Below, piece after piece: positions 51,001 to 63,608 of a DNA stretch of 64,000 nucleotides. Each line of letters starts with the position of its first letter. Positions within the stretch are counted from its first letter, which is position 1. The stretch is from NCBI GenBank assembly GCA_964036155.1, contig OZ038423.1, positions 42,609,249 to 42,673,248 of the forward strand, read 5' to 3'. Below the pieces are notes generated by a model. It saw only the letters and a program-made list of their open reading frames with translations. It did not search any database and was not told the origin of the DNA. The DNA comes from Diploscapter coronatus (lineage: Eukaryota > Nematoda > Chromadorea > Rhabditida > Rhabditidae). The position numbers and the translations under genes are program-made.

Positions 51001-53969
51001 CGAGGATTGTTATATATTGGGAATTGATTTTCCGAGCTGCAATTGCTGATGCAGCATAACACGGAAAAAGGTTATGTTTGATATGTGAATCAAACGCGTA
51101 CCTGAAAGCAAAAATGCGAATCTTTCAAAAAAAAAAAAAAGGAGTGACAACTATTCAGGGTTCTACAGAACCCTGCAACTATTAATTGAATTGCATAATT
51201 CTTTATGAAGTATCATCTTGCGCAAGAATTTGACTGCTTTTGAATAATTTGTTGTATTTCTATCAAAGCAGTTAGATTTCTAAACATTTCAAATTTCGCC
51301 CGCAAACCTTGAGTTCAAGCTGCTTCTTGGCGGCGTCAGTCTTGGAGATTCCAAATGGAATGTCGTCGATGCTGGCAGCCACCTCGAGGAAGACCTTGGC
51401 ATCAGCAGATTCGGCGTCCTGAAACACAACTTCATTAATTCCCTGTACTTGTCAAGGATATAAAATTGGAGAAATAATGCTTTTCAAAATTTCTGATTTT
51501 ATACTTGGTAGTGTCATGATAAATGAGCAAGTGACTATCCTAATTTTAAGATAATAGCGAGGGGTATATATAGTCCGAGGTTATATAAGGAGCTCGGAAT
51601 CAGTGATACCTCGTTTTCTACGCTAGCGTCTTCTCTCCTAAACCCTCCCGAGAAACCTCTACATGGCTCTTCCCCTTGAATCGCCTAGATCTAAAGAGAC
51701 CTCAGAAGCAGGTTTTGGCAATCAATTGTTTTGTTTGTCTATCTGATGGAGTTCACTTTTAAGCGATCGAACTCGTAGCGCACTTCAAATTTGATCTCAA
51801 AGTCTCATTATTGTGTCAAGCTCCCTTCGAATCTTCATGTCTCGTGATAATTCCTTAGTGATGTGCGATTTGTTATCGGATTGTTCTGCTAAGTGGGGCA
51901 GAGGACGGTCTCGGGCTTTTTACTCCTTCCCTCCCCCTCCTTGCAGTTTGGTTGGCCTCGTTTATGTCAAGGCCAGTTGCCCCTTTCTACTCGACAGGTC
52001 ACTCTCTCACTCTCAAAGCCCCTTCTCTTCTCGCTAAGTTTGTCCTACTTTTCTGTCCTGTCTATCCTCTAACCACAATACCTCCCTCTTCTTTTCCTCG
52101 CAAACAAATCGATTCGCCTCGAGATCACAGGCAAAGATAGATAGCAGAAAAGAAAGGGAAGAGGAAATTACTTATCCTTATCAACTCCATCCCCAATTCC
52201 AACTCAATTCACATTCATCATACGCCAAACAATGAACGAAAAGAAGTTCTTATCGCAAAAAATGCATCGCACAAGGAATTGGGTCTCATTAGAAAAGCCG
52301 CAAATTACTGAAGAGGAAATACACGTGTCTTAAGAATTGAAATTGAAATAATCGATGGATTTTTTGGTTTTTAAAGAAGGATTATTTGCAGAGTGTAGTA
52401 AGCGCGTCGTACCTAGGTGGAAAAAGAATGTGTACTTTTCTTCTAAAATTTGTTGAAAACATAAATCTACAGATTTTCATTGGAATGTAGGTAAAATCAT
52501 TTGCGAGATTTCACTTTCCGACAAAATCTCCGGAAAACTACCCTTTTTACCCCATCCGCTAATTTGTCTTCACCTTGAAGTATCCGACGACGACGACATC
52601 AGCGCTGTCCTGGAGTTCCTTGATATCGTCAGCCGAGTCGAGAGTCTTGGCCACGGGACCAGTCTTCTTCTTGAGCCAGGCAATGATCGAGTTGTGGTCG
52701 CGGCCACCAGTGTAGTCAGAGGCCTTGCCGTTGCGGAACAGCTTCAGGGTCGGGTAGCCACGAACCTGGAAGTTTGAAAATTGTCGATTTTTTCATGATA
52801 TCTTATTTTTATCCCCACACATTCACAGTAAGTTCGGATTTTGGATCAGAAAAATGAAACTAATCGATTCGTGCTCGCTTGAGTTAATTTTTACCTCGAA
52901 GAATCTCAAGATTTAGGATCTAACTTCAGTTTAAAACATGACCGATTTTTTCTAGTTTCCTCAATTAACCTCTCGAAATATTGACAAAAATACAAAATCT
53001 TAAGGATTTTGATGAATCTAATGGAAATCTCCGAACTTGAGAATTCTTGTTTTCTTTTCTTGCAGCATAAAAACTGAACGTGTTCTGATCTCTGCAAGCT
53101 TCAACGAGTTTCTGGTCATTTCAAGTTTTCATCGCAAGGGCTGCCACTTTTTGTGTGTAGGGTGATTTTTTGCTTCATTTCGAGAATCGAGAAAGGGTTA
53201 CCTCGAATTTGCTGGCGACGTCTCCGTGGACGGTGGCGTCCAGCTTGGCGAGTCTGATCTCGGAGCCTTCCTCCTTCAGAAGCGTAGCGGCCTTGGCGTA
53301 TTCGGGAGTGAGGGCCTGAAATCGTTAAACTTATTGAATTTTACTAATTTTTTTCTCCCCATCTCGAATTCAGGGCAAATTTCATTCGAGGCAAGAAATT
53401 CGGTAATCACTTCCTCATTGATTCCTTTTATAAAGACAATTGGGGGAAAATTTTACAAGAAACATGCAGATTTGCATTTCTAGCGATTCTCAAATTAACC
53501 TTGCAGTGTCCGCACCACGGGGCGTAGAATTCAGCCAGAACGAATTCGTGTCCATTGATGACTTCATCGAAGTTGTCCTGCAAATCAAAGAACTATCATT
53601 CATTTCCCTGTTCAAAGTCTGATGATTGTAAGTGTGAAGAGACAACCGGTTTTGCAATTGAAACGTCTCGACAAGGGAATGCCACGTCGGCATAACTCGA
53701 CCTAATTGGAACGAGAAAGGGGGTGATCTTAGAATTTTGATTGAAGGCTTATTAGGATTTCGTAGATCTCTGAACCAGTTTTGAGCCAAAGATTTATCAA
53801 GTTTCTTTTCGACACAATTTTTATCATGGAATGTATTCAAAGAATAAATATTTTTTCTTCAAAATCCAATTTGTCGTACCTTGGTCAAAACGATGACATT
53901 TTCTTCCTCCTCAAAGCCTGCAAAGGCGCCAACCACCAGCAGCAGAGCCACACCGGCGAATTTGAACAT
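48062..53969 (-). CDS. pdi-2: Protein disulfide isomerase (PDI / P4HB type)
   Basis: This ER-lumen enzyme forms and rearranges disulfides and, in nematodes, is the beta subunit of collagen prolyl 4-hydroxylase. Twelve exons: 53969-53880, 53578-53500, 53315-53202, 52765-52574, 51418-51308, 50621-50493, 50154-50026, 49879-49758, 49607-49448, 49123-48968, 48752-48630 and 48145-48062, about 490 residues, normal for the family. [18 protein letters not shown] is the signal peptide. Domain a has [15 protein letters not shown], domain a' has [20 protein letters not shown]; both CGHC sites are intact. Each thioredoxin domain has its cis-Pro segment ([10 protein letters not shown] and [10 protein letters not shown]). 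Domains b and b' lie between. The acidic C-tail ends HEEL, an ER-retrieval signal of the KDEL class. The ortholog name is inferred from the layout; other PDI paralogs are possible. Confidence 0.95.
50305..50463. repeat. Palindromic MITE-like element in PDI intron
   Basis: The left arm starts AGAATGAAGTGAGCGAGGCC and contains GGCCTTTTCAGG and AAAGTGGGC; the right arm, ending at 50463, is its inverted complement at about 80% identity over 70 bp (CCTGAAAAGGCC, GCCCACTTT). It fills most of the intron between exons 6 and 7 (50155-50492). No coding sequence. Confidence 0.8.
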
Positions 53970-55743
53970 TTTCCTTGTCGACTGGACGCTGTTTCCCCGT
54001 TGATGAGGTCACACAACAACACACCTGAACATTGAAAACATTAACTCGAGGAATTCAGGAAGAATTCAAGAGAACTCGTTTAAACTGACAAGATTCTGTC
54101 ATCCGTTGTTGCATAAAGCATGGAAGACGATTCTTATTCCACATTGCGACAACGGGTGACAAAATCTGCTGTCTAAGTGCAAACACAGGCCACGGAGCCT
54201 AATGACACGTGTTTTTATTTCGAATAGCAAATTGTGAAGTGAGAGAAATGACGAAATTTCAAAGGGCTTCCGCTGGACAAACATTCAAGTTTCAGCTTTG
54301 AGTTTTAATTCGCTGCTGGAATTTGAATGTGGAGATTTGAATGTTCACGCGCATTTATCGCAGTTTTGGGAATTGCAACGTGGCCTAAAATGAGCGTTGT
54401 GTGGAATTGGGAAAGTGCGCAGTCGATTTGTACAAAATAAGGGGGACAAAATTGGAAATCGGGGGCGGGGTCAGAAAGGCAGAAAGGGGGAAGAAGGATG
54501 AAAGACAAAAGGCATCCACTGCAGTGCAGTCAGCCCGAAGTGAAATAAACGGGCAAAACGCGCATAATCTCTGTCGGTCTCTAATGAAGTCTGCGTGCCT
54601 GCATGAAATAGAAGAAAGGGATGAGTTAGAGAAGAAGAGTAAGCCCCGAAAAGGGGAACAGAACAGAACAGAAGAGGTGAGAGCCGAAGCAGTGTCAGAG
54701 AACAGGGCAAGGTGGGGGTTTCGTTCGCTCCTTCTTCCCTCTTCCCCTTGCAGCGATTCCCCGTGGCCGTGGTAATCGCTCATTGGATGACGAGACAGTC
54801 TGCCCCTCTCAGCTCCGCCCACCAGGCAACCCTCTGCAATCCCGCGCGCACCCAACAGACATTGCAGTTTGAAAATTGACCAGATAGAGGGCAGGCAGAA
54901 TCAACTTTTTGGAAAATTCACCCAGATTTCCATATTTTTTTGAGGAATTCTGTCTTCGAAAGGGGTTAACTCTCCAAGAAGCAGAGAGAATCAGAATCAC
55001 AACATCGAGTCGCAGGCAGAGTACGGAGTGACCACAGTTCACTCAACTTGCAAAACGATATTTCCAAGTACAAGTAGAGCAACAGCAGGTGGCTGAATTT
55101 CTTGCGCTTCGCCTCTTTTCCGCAGCATTACCTCGCAAAAACAGGAGAAGAGAAGTCAGCTAATCAAAGATGGATAATGATCGTGATGTGGGGAATCGCG
55201 GAAATGAATGAAAACCGGGAAAATGCATGCTAATTCCAAGCAGATTTGCAAGTATTTCGAATCTACATTATTCCTTATTTGGTGATTTATCCCTGCCAGC
55301 TTTGATTACTATCCCTCATCAAACGCTTAGAGACGATGGCATCTTTGCAGTTGTTTTCTTGCAAGTTTGATTTCAAGAAAAAAAACCACGGAAAAAACGA
55401 AAATGAAAAATTCGAAAAAAAAGACAAGTTTCGTGAAAACACATGCAACGAGAATGAGAATTTCGCAAAGCGGCAGAGTAAAATCGATCGAGTGTGTTTG
55501 TAGTGAGCATTCGAAATGAGTTGTCGAGTTTTCTCGTTTCTTTTCCTCTTTTCATGCCTATATTTGGTCAGTCTGTTTGCATTCTGTCATTCTGCTAGCC
55601 AGTTACATTCTGCTGCAGTAGCAGCCTCAATTTAGCCCTGTTCAGTACAGAACTACGCTTTTCGTCTGTTTACTTTTCGTCGTTCCCTTCAGATTTTCGA
55701 GATTTCATAGATCCATTTCCGGAAGATGAACATAAAATGGACA

Positions 55744-55905
55744 TCAGAGCTGAGACGAAGTTTCGATTTCGACTTCAAAAGTCGAAATTTCGAGGATTTC
55801 CGAGCCATTTCGATTTCGATTTCGAAAAATTTTGAGAAGCCAACTTCGATTTCGACTTCGACTTCGACCTCGAATTTGAAAGTTTAAACTTCGTCTCAGC
55901 TCTGA
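55744..55905. repeat. Palindrome enclosing TTCGAC/TTCGAT repeats
   Basis: TCAGAGCTGAGACGAAGTTT (55744-55763) is perfectly complementary to 55886-55905. Inside are many TTCGAT, TTCGAC and TTCGAA hexamers, which themselves pair. Similar TTCGAC/AACTTC-rich sequence occurs near 11875-11960 within a paraoxonase-like intron. It has no coding content. Confidence 0.85.
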
Positions 55906-56730
55906 CGGACGTTTCCTTTTTCGACTTTCAACTAGAAGCCCCGGGAACTTCAAAATTGCTGTTTTTCATTGTTCTAATTGCAGTTGTGAACGGAACGGGG
56001 ATAAAATGAAAATAGAGCGTGAGAGAGGAAAGAAAGGGGAGAATCGATTTCGTGTTCGCTGCTTCGCCCTCTTCCACTGGACATCTTCTGTGCACTGCTC
56101 CACTTTCAAATTATCGCACCCATTTTTGCCCAGCTATTCTTTATCATTAGTTAGATATTCCCGCGACAATATGTCTTGTTGTGCCGCGCGTCTCTCGGTC
56201 ATCATCCCTCTTCTTCTCGTCTTTCCTCGGGTATCGATTCACAAATTCCCTCAGGCCACTGCAAATCTTTGTCACATTTTCCTGATTATTCGAGCTCGTC
56301 TCTGATTCACCGCTTCTTTTGAAATCTACTAATTATCAGCGCGACAAATTCTCGAAGCTTTTTTCGCACACGAAAATTGGCTGATAACACGAAAAAATTC
56401 AACGAAAAATGGGTGAGACGTCGGATTTGCCAAAAAATCGATATTCAGCCGGTATCTATCCAGTATTTTGATGGTTGACAACCACTTGTTGTTTTCCTGT
56501 TTCACTCCTACATTTCTGCATGTGTTCTGCGTGCGCCGCTCTGCCTTCCATCTCCCTTTCCTTGTGATTGTTTATTTGCCTGTGCAGAATTTGCTGATTG
56601 CGAAATTTCCCAATTCACTCTACCTCTCCTGTTTCTCTGGTTATCTATGCATTTATGCCTCGCTAAAACCACGAGGACAGTCCTGTGTTTTGATTTTTAT
56701 CGATTTATCGATTTCTTTATTATTTTGGTC

Positions 56731-56738
56731 TTTTGCAG
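56731..56738 (+). promoter_or_regulatory. Candidate spliced-leader acceptor
   Basis: TTTTGCAG ends directly at the start codon (56739) of the TOM1-like gene. No coding exon is seen upstream, so it is more likely a trans-splice acceptor or a 5' UTR intron end. Confidence 0.45.
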
Positions 56739-59700
56739 ATGTCGAACAATTTGAACGAGCAGGTCTCGAAAACCGTCGAATCGGCAAAGGACACGATGGA
56801 AAAGTTCGGAGAGCAAGTGACCGACTTCTTCCAGGGAAACCCCTTCTCGACTCCCGTCGGAAAGAAAATCGGTCAGTTCTGATCATTCTTCTGTATTTTA
56901 AAGATACGGCACGATGACCATGCTAATGTTCGATCTTTGAATAGGGCTGCACGATTTTCAGCTGATCAAAAATTGATTTTATGATTTTTTTCTGCATTGA
57001 AAATTGTACTGTCACTATCTAGAAGGGTAACGACATAGCTTGACGCCTTAAAGTAATATTCGAGTTTTCCTTTTTTCTTAAAAAAAACCATTTCAAGTTG
57101 AAAACAGTCCAGAACTGTACACGAGATTTAAAACTCGTGTGCACACGGTATTCCAGGATTTTCAAAAAATTCATGAAGAAGTGGTGTGATCAAGAACGTG
57201 AATAATTGCTTAAAATCAGACTAGCAAGAAAACTGCAATTGTAATTCTCAGAAAAAGTTGCAAATCTGCTTAAAATAGTTTGTTTTTGCCAATCAGAACT
57301 CTCTTTTTCATAGAAAAGATGAAAAAAAAAAACGATTGACACGATGAAAATGAATATTGATTCGCTTACTCATCACCTGAAGAGGAAAATTGAAATCAAC
57401 TTGAGAACTTTGGATTACAAATAAAACAACACAAAAAATAATTATAGGGAAAATATCTAGAAAAGGCGATGAAGTTGTGTTCGATGTGGTCTAGTGCATT
57501 TATATCGTGTTGTGTTTCGAAATCGTCTCTTCTGCTACGTCGTCGTTAATGACGATGCTTCTAGAAGTCTATTCCCATCTCTAAATCGCACAATCGACGC
57601 TTCTTCTCACGTAATATTCATTTCTCCTTGTTTCTGTATCCCAGCCTCCTTCTCTGTTCTCTCTCCCTATCTTTCATCATAATAAGGAGGTGCAGACACG
57701 CAGAAGAACGTTCTCGTTTCAGTTGGTCATTCTGCATTCTGCACTTGCTGTATTTCAAGATCTTCCTCTTCCCCTAACCGGTTAATGCCTCTATGTCAAG
57801 TCTTCAGCCCATTTTAATACACGTTTACTTACACATTCAAAGTAGAATGACTAACTTAATGACGAGAAGAGGGAAGGAAGAAATTACGAACAACTAGATT
57901 ATGAAAATCCTGGATGACTAGAAGATCAATAGAAAGGAGAAGAACAATTTTTCAGAAATGGCAACCGACTCGAACGCTTTGGCGACCGAGAATTGGGGGT
58001 TGAATATGGAAATTTGCGATTTCATCAACAATACTGAAGAGGGGTAGGAAAATGTTATTTTTCGAGAAAGTTAAAAAATTGTTAGTTTATTTGAGAAATT
58101 TCGAGAGTTGAAAGAAAAGCTACTATTTCTCGAAAGGCTCCATCTTTTCTGAAGTATAGTGTTGTAAGTTAGTCTCAAAATGTGCAACGTTTCGAACAAG
58201 CCAACAAATACTCTCATTTGGCAATTTTCGAAAAAGTAAACTTTACTTCCTCAACCTACAGAAGTTGTTTTCAGACCGAAAGATGCAGTTCGAGCGATCA
58301 GAAAGCGTCTGCATACGAATATGGCAAAGAATAACTCAGTCGTGATGTACACACTGACTGTTCTCGAGACCTGCGTCAAGAATTGCGATCGCAGATTTCA
58401 TGTCCTCGTTTGCAACAAGGTTGGTTTTAAGAGTCATTCCATTAAAATGAACTGTTTGCAGGATTTCGTGCAAGATCTCGTCAAACTGATCGGTCCGAAA
58501 TTCGATGCTCCTCAGATAGTGCAGGAACGAGTTTTGTCTTTGGTTCAGGTGAGTGGAAATTTTCTCAAACCAATTTTGAGAAAGGAAAGTATGAAGAAGT
58601 AAAAAAAGTCTATATTTGTAGGACCTCAAATAGCTTTACAAAATTTATAATTTCCTAGAGCTTCCTACTCAAAATAAGCAAATACGATGTATTTAAGACA
58701 TTCATGCGGAAAAGATCAAGCAAAATAATAATTTTTGACCGAAAAAGCTAGCAGAAGTAGCTTGCGGAAATGAACATGTTTTTTCCAATATAAAACGCCT
58801 GCAGACGCCCACTTCCTGATAAGATTTTCCGTGAATAGCCATTTTATGGGTGGTGCATCGATTCTGATGGTGATAGTTCGTGAACACCAATTTTGAAGGG
58901 GCTTGCGTTCTATTTTTGGGTTTCATATAACCACTTTTTATTCCCTGCCGCATTTTGCAGAGGGGAGGAGTTCGCGGTCCCTAAATATTTGCACCTATTT
59001 CTTGAAGGTTGGATCTTTCAAATCATCTTCGAAACGCAAATTCAAATTATTTCTATTTGAGGCGTGGGCCGATGCGTTCAAGAGCCAGCCCGATCTGCAA
59101 GGAGTCGTCCAGGTCTACAACGATTTAAAGGCGAAAGGAGTCGAATTCCCTGCTGCCGATCTCGACTCGCTAGCTCCAATCATCACTCCAAAACGCGTAA
59201 AGAATTTTCACCTTTTTCTTAGTCTTCCCTTTCTTGCACCCATTTTTCCGTCTTTTCCCTCTATCACGTTATGCAAAGACTTTTCTATCGCTTTCAATAA
59301 CTTATGAAGACGAAATTCTGAAGATTTTTGAAACAGGTATTCAATTTTAAAACATTCTTCTAGAACTCCTAGAGTGATTTGTGCTGAATGTGAATTGTTG
59401 TGTTTGTAGACCGTGTTCACTGAGCCGCAAAGCCCTCCGACACCAGCTGGGCAATCTACCGTAAGATATTTTTTCAACAACTTTCTAAATGTAGTCAAGT
59501 TGTTTGAACTTCAACATTAAAAATACCAATTCATCCATGATTTCTTTATGAAGTCTAAAATTTCAGAATCCGAATGCAGTCGTTGCTAATTTGGGTCCTG
59601 GACCAATTCAAGCAACGCCCGAACAGCTCACAAAACTCCGATCTGATTTGGACGTCGTCAATTCGAATATTAAGGTGAGAAAATTTCTCTATCAAATCAT

Positions 59701-61010
59701 TAATTTCGTAAAAATGAAATGTTTTTGAAAGATAATTGTGAAGGAATTATGTTGGACGTTACCCATTTGTACTTTTCAGGTTCTGAGCGAAATGCTGGCG
59801 GAAATTTCCCCCGGCAAGGAGACGGCAGATGAATTGCAGCTGCTGCAGGAATTGCACGCGACTTGCAGACAAATGCAGCAGAGAATCGTCGCTCTCATTC
59901 CCTACATCGCCAATTCGGAAGTCACTTGTGAGTTTTTGATCAAATTGTATTTCTGAAAAAACTGCAAAATCTCATATTTTATTTTTTCATAGAAAATTTT
60001 CAGAAGAAACTGATGTCTCTGATGATTGTTATTGTACTTTATCAAAAAGAATAGCTTTTTTTTTAAATATTATTTCCTTGATAGAAATTCAAATTTCTCA
60101 GACGAGTTGATTATGGCGAATGACAATTTCAACGCGGTTTTCGAGAAGTACGACAGATTCATGCAGAGAAGAGTTGAGGGGCCCGCTGTCGGGGGAAATG
60201 AGCAAGGAGCACCTGTAGCTGCCGCTCCAGCTGCAGACCTGATGTCGTTCGACGAGGGAAAATCGCTCCAGGATCAACTTCATGCATTGAGTAAGTCATT
60301 CAATTCATTTCTTTCTGTCATATATTTCATAGATTGAAAATATTCGAGAGTCATTGAACATTTTGGTATTTTTCTTCAATTTTTACAATATTTTTTCTAT
60401 AAAAATAAGTATGTTTGATATTTATGCAGAAAATTCAATAGTTCGGTATGAAATTATGTATGTATGAAAGATACTTCATTAGTTCTAATAACTGAATAGA
60501 TTCATTCATTTCAGACGTATCAGGTGGAGCGACCTCTTCCTCTGCAGCAGGGAATTCTCATGAATCCTACAAAGCGAATTCGGAACAACAGGCTGGAGTT
60601 GGACTTGCTACTGCTGTACAGAATAAGGTTAATTTTCTTCATCTCGAGATAAATTGCAATTTTTTAACCTTAATATATGATCGCAAATGCCTAATTTTTA
60701 TTTTTAAAAATACGTTAATCTTTCCACCAAATTCTCACCGACATTTTCATTTTTTTCTTCAATTTAGCTAAGATAAGGCCAAGAATACCTGCTTTCTAGG
60801 ACAAAAGATTAGATATTTTATTTTTTACTTACGAAAATTTTCATTCTTGAAAATTTCAGATTCCCGATGCTTCTGAGGCCAAGGCAATGGAAGAATGGCT
60901 CGCCGCTCAGGGAGAAACTCCAGGTAGAAATTTATTTCTTATGATTTTTTACAAATAAGATTTTAGAAAAGCCCAAAACCAAGGATGATTTGGATAATGA
61001 GAAACTATAA
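56739..61010 (+). CDS. TOM1: TOM1-type VHS-GAT endosomal sorting adaptor
   Basis: TOM1 proteins bind ubiquitin, Tollip and clathrin and sort cargo on early endosomes. Twelve exons in phase give about 455 residues. After an N-terminal extension absent in vertebrate TOM1 ([15 protein letters not shown]...), the VHS domain starts [12 protein letters not shown] and continues [39 protein letters not shown] then RRFHVLV, SWADAF-like [19 protein letters not shown] and [12 protein letters not shown]. The GAT domain includes [39 protein letters not shown] and [20 protein letters not shown], the ubiquitin-binding three-helix bundle. DLMSFDE downstream is a clathrin-box-like motif. The tail ends [12 protein letters not shown]. 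The VHS exon junction after LVQ uses a TTTGAG acceptor. The symbol is the vertebrate one; the worm ortholog name is not known to me. Confidence 0.95.
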
Positions 61011-62021
61011 TGGAATTTATGGAAAGGAACGGATATTCATATTCCCATTTGTAAAAAGACTAATTTATCTCCAGCAAATTGTGATGCTAACAATGCGAAA
61101 AATAGAATCTGAAAATCTAATCAAAAGGTTGAATCTAATCAGAATCCCCTCATTCTTCTTGTGAATCTAAACTTTAAAGGGAAAGGTTTACGATATTTAC
61201 GACAAAATAATCAAATCCGAATATTTTAGTCGCTTCGTTCGTAATTATTCAGTTTCTCTACCGTTTTTTCCTTTGAAATTTACTTAGCTCCAGACAGTTT
61301 TGATAGAGGATTACGTTTTTGATATTCAAGAGTATTGTATTTTAACTTTACCTGAAACCTAAATTATTTATTCCGAAATTAAACAATTATCAGCTAATTC
61401 TCACTTCTAATGCTGGTTGTATCTTAAAGAATGCTTATTTATTTCCCGATTGTATATTTTCTTGCAAATCAAGACAACTAGATAGTGATTTGGCGTCAGA
61501 TCAAATAACTTGAGCTTCTCCAAATTTGGCAATTGATAATGTATTTTAAGAATGGAAAATATGCTATAAAACTTTGATACAAATTAAAGAGCATTAAAAT
61601 CGGCATGTAAAGTAGAATTATTGTGTAATGATTTTCTTACAATAATATGATAATTATTCATTTTAGCTTACCAGTTGGTGCACTTGCACTGCTTTAAAAT
61701 TTAACAATCACTATATGAATTTACATACAGACCTAGGGAGCACTTTTGTCAGGCGAAAATAAACTATAAGGGGGTAGATCGCAAAGGATTTCTGACGATC
61801 GTCCTCCTTTCATGCGCCTAACTAATTTAAACAACAAAAATCATGAAAGTACAACGTAGCCCAATCATTTTATCGGTTCTTCGCCTTGTTAGTGAATGGT
61901 TTGTTCATTCGCTAACAAATATGCCATCTTCGCGCATTTCTATAATGGTTTCTTCGTTGTTCTTTCATTTTTAAAGTTTATTTTCATTTGAAAGTTTAGA
62001 ATTCTATTTATCTAAAAGAAA
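61011..62021. other. Intergenic region with MITE fragment
   Basis: This 1 kb separates TOM1-like and acyl-CoA synthetase genes, both on +. Apart from the MITE fragment at 61738-61812 I see no feature. AAGTTTAG (ending 61998) before the next ATG may be an acceptor. Confidence 0.45.
61738..61812 (+). mobile_element. hAT-like MITE, family CAGACCTAGGGAG, copy 3 (3' end lost)
   Basis: It begins CAGACCTAGGGAGCACTTTT and matches the 88-bp copy at 37213 through the middle (ATAAGGGGGTAGATCGCAAA, TTTCTGACGATCG). The right terminus, CTCCCTAGGTCTG in the intact copy, is replaced by CTCCTTTCATGCG, so the 3' inverted repeat is degraded and no target duplication is visible. Confidence 0.8.
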
Positions 62022-63608
62022 ATGCCAATAGCCTCGCCTTATCCACCAATTGAGCTGACCACTCAACCTTATCACGAAATTCTGTTATCATCACTGCGGA
62101 AGCACGCAAAAAATAATCCCCACAAATTAGCTGCGGTTCGTTTTTTTCTTGATTTTTGAATTTGATAAATTTTTAGATATCAGCAGAAAATCCGGATGAT
62201 AAGATAACGTATCAAGAATTACACAATGCAATACTGTCTGCTGCCTCATTTCTCAGACAACGAGGATTCAAAGTTAGATTTTTTCTCCTAGAATTTGATA
62301 CTTTGAAAATTCCAATTTATAAAAAGATTTCGGGAATTGTAACTCTAACTGTCCAGACAATCATTCAATTTCTGGTCGAAACATTGACGGTTTTAGTCGA
62401 TGATTCTTTATCGTGTTAAACATAATTTAATTACTGGAAGAACCAAAGATTTCTTAAGAAAAATTCGTTTTATCTGGAGAGTAGAAACAAATGCCGAGTT
62501 GGATCGGAATTGTCAAATTTGTGAAAATCCTAATCATGAATTTTCTAGAAAGGCGATGTGGTTGCAATGGCTACCCAAAATACTTGGCATTTCCTTGCCT
62601 TCATAATGGGTGCCGCAGTGAATGGAGGAGCGGGCAGTGGAATGGCCTCCATCTTCACGCCTTGTAAGAAAATTTCTAAAATTCCGTGAAATGAGCAAAA
62701 CCAGATGAAATGCAACGTCAAATCCTCGACTGTGGTGCTGTTGCAATTCTAACAACGGAGACTGTTTTGCCGAGGATTTTAGAAGCCGTCAAAACTTGCC
62801 CGAAAGTCAAGGTAGTCATAATTTTGTTAGGTTTTTCTTTCAAAATTATTAGTCCTTTAGATGATTGTTGTGATCGGAAAATGCCCAAATAACAATAGTA
62901 ATCTGATTTCATGGGATGATGTAATCAGAGCAAAACATACGAGTTTTGATGACGTAATAATGAATGCGAAGAAGGATATTATTCATCTACCGTATTCTAG
63001 GTTTGGAAGAGTTCATTTTTATGAAGCAAGTTTGTTCAATTTTAGCGGTACTACAGGACCTCCTAAAGGCGTAATGATTTCGCATTTCAATTTATCGAGC
63101 ATGGTCAAGATCTATTCAAAGTTGCTTTTTCTTCAAATTAAAATTTTATGAAATTCTTACAGAACTGATGAATCGAATGTATCAACTTTAAACCCGCCTT
63201 TCCATTACGATAAAGAATACGCGATACTATATCTTCCGATGTACCATGCCTATGGATTCAGTACGAATTTAGCATATTTAAAAGAGATGTTCTTACTTTA
63301 GCGCTCGCAAATTGTGCTCTAAATCTGGGAATCACTGCAGTTATGATGTCTCATTTCGATCCTACTGTATTTTGTCGTAGCATCGAGAAATATAGGGTAA
63401 AATTTTTTGCAAGATTCATTTATGAGAAGTTTCAAGATACGGAATATCAACGTCGTTCCCCCGATTTTGTTGTTGATGGTGAAAAGTCCGCTGGCTGCTA
63501 AATTCGATCTCAATTCAATAGAATTGATCATATCTGGTGCAGCGCCATGTGGAAAGGATCTATGTGAAGAGGTTGTCAGGAAGTTGCCGAAGGCTCGAAT
63601 TCAACAGG
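62022..63608 (+). CDS. Acyl-CoA synthetase / 4-coumarate-CoA ligase-like (C-terminal part not in window)
   Basis: ANL-superfamily enzymes activate a carboxylic acid with ATP to an acyl-adenylate and then thioester with CoA. Eight exons are joined in phase: MPIASPYPPIELTTQPYHEI, KITYQELHNAILSAASFLRQ, KGDVVAMATQNTWHFLAFIM, MASIFTPYEMQRQI, then the P-loop SSGTTGPPKGVMISH (A3 motif, PPKG), YLPMYHAYGFS (A4), VVPPILLLMVKSPLAAKFDL and LIISGAAPCGKDL, close to 4CL and firefly-luciferase-like synthetases. The visible coding stops at ARIQQG (donor G|GTAGAAG at 63609), exactly before the expected QGYGMTE (A5) motif. The remaining adenylation and C-terminal domains must be beyond 64000 after a large intron, or are lost. 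One donor (AA|GTTGCT near 63118) is weak. Confidence 0.85.

Larger units (their letters stand above)
53970..56738. promoter_or_regulatory. Divergent intergenic region (PDI / TOM1)
   Basis: This 2.8 kb separates two genes that face away from each other and should hold both promoters. It includes a purine-rich tract (54400-54700) and the TTCGAY palindrome (55744-55905). From about 56470 it is pyrimidine-rich and ends TTTTGCAG directly before the TOM1-like ATG, consistent with a trans-splice acceptor. No coding sequence is supported. Confidence 0.4.

Noticed and set aside
51158..51177. Small perfect hairpin CAGGGTTCT-AC-AGAACCCTG
   Set aside because: A 9-bp stem in an intron is too small to call a terminator, RNA gene or element.
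54385..54855. 156-codon open frame on the minus strand, with a 124-codon frame opposite
   Set aside because: It lies in a purine-rich tract of the PDI/TOM1 promoter region, has a biased composition and shows no recognisable domain.
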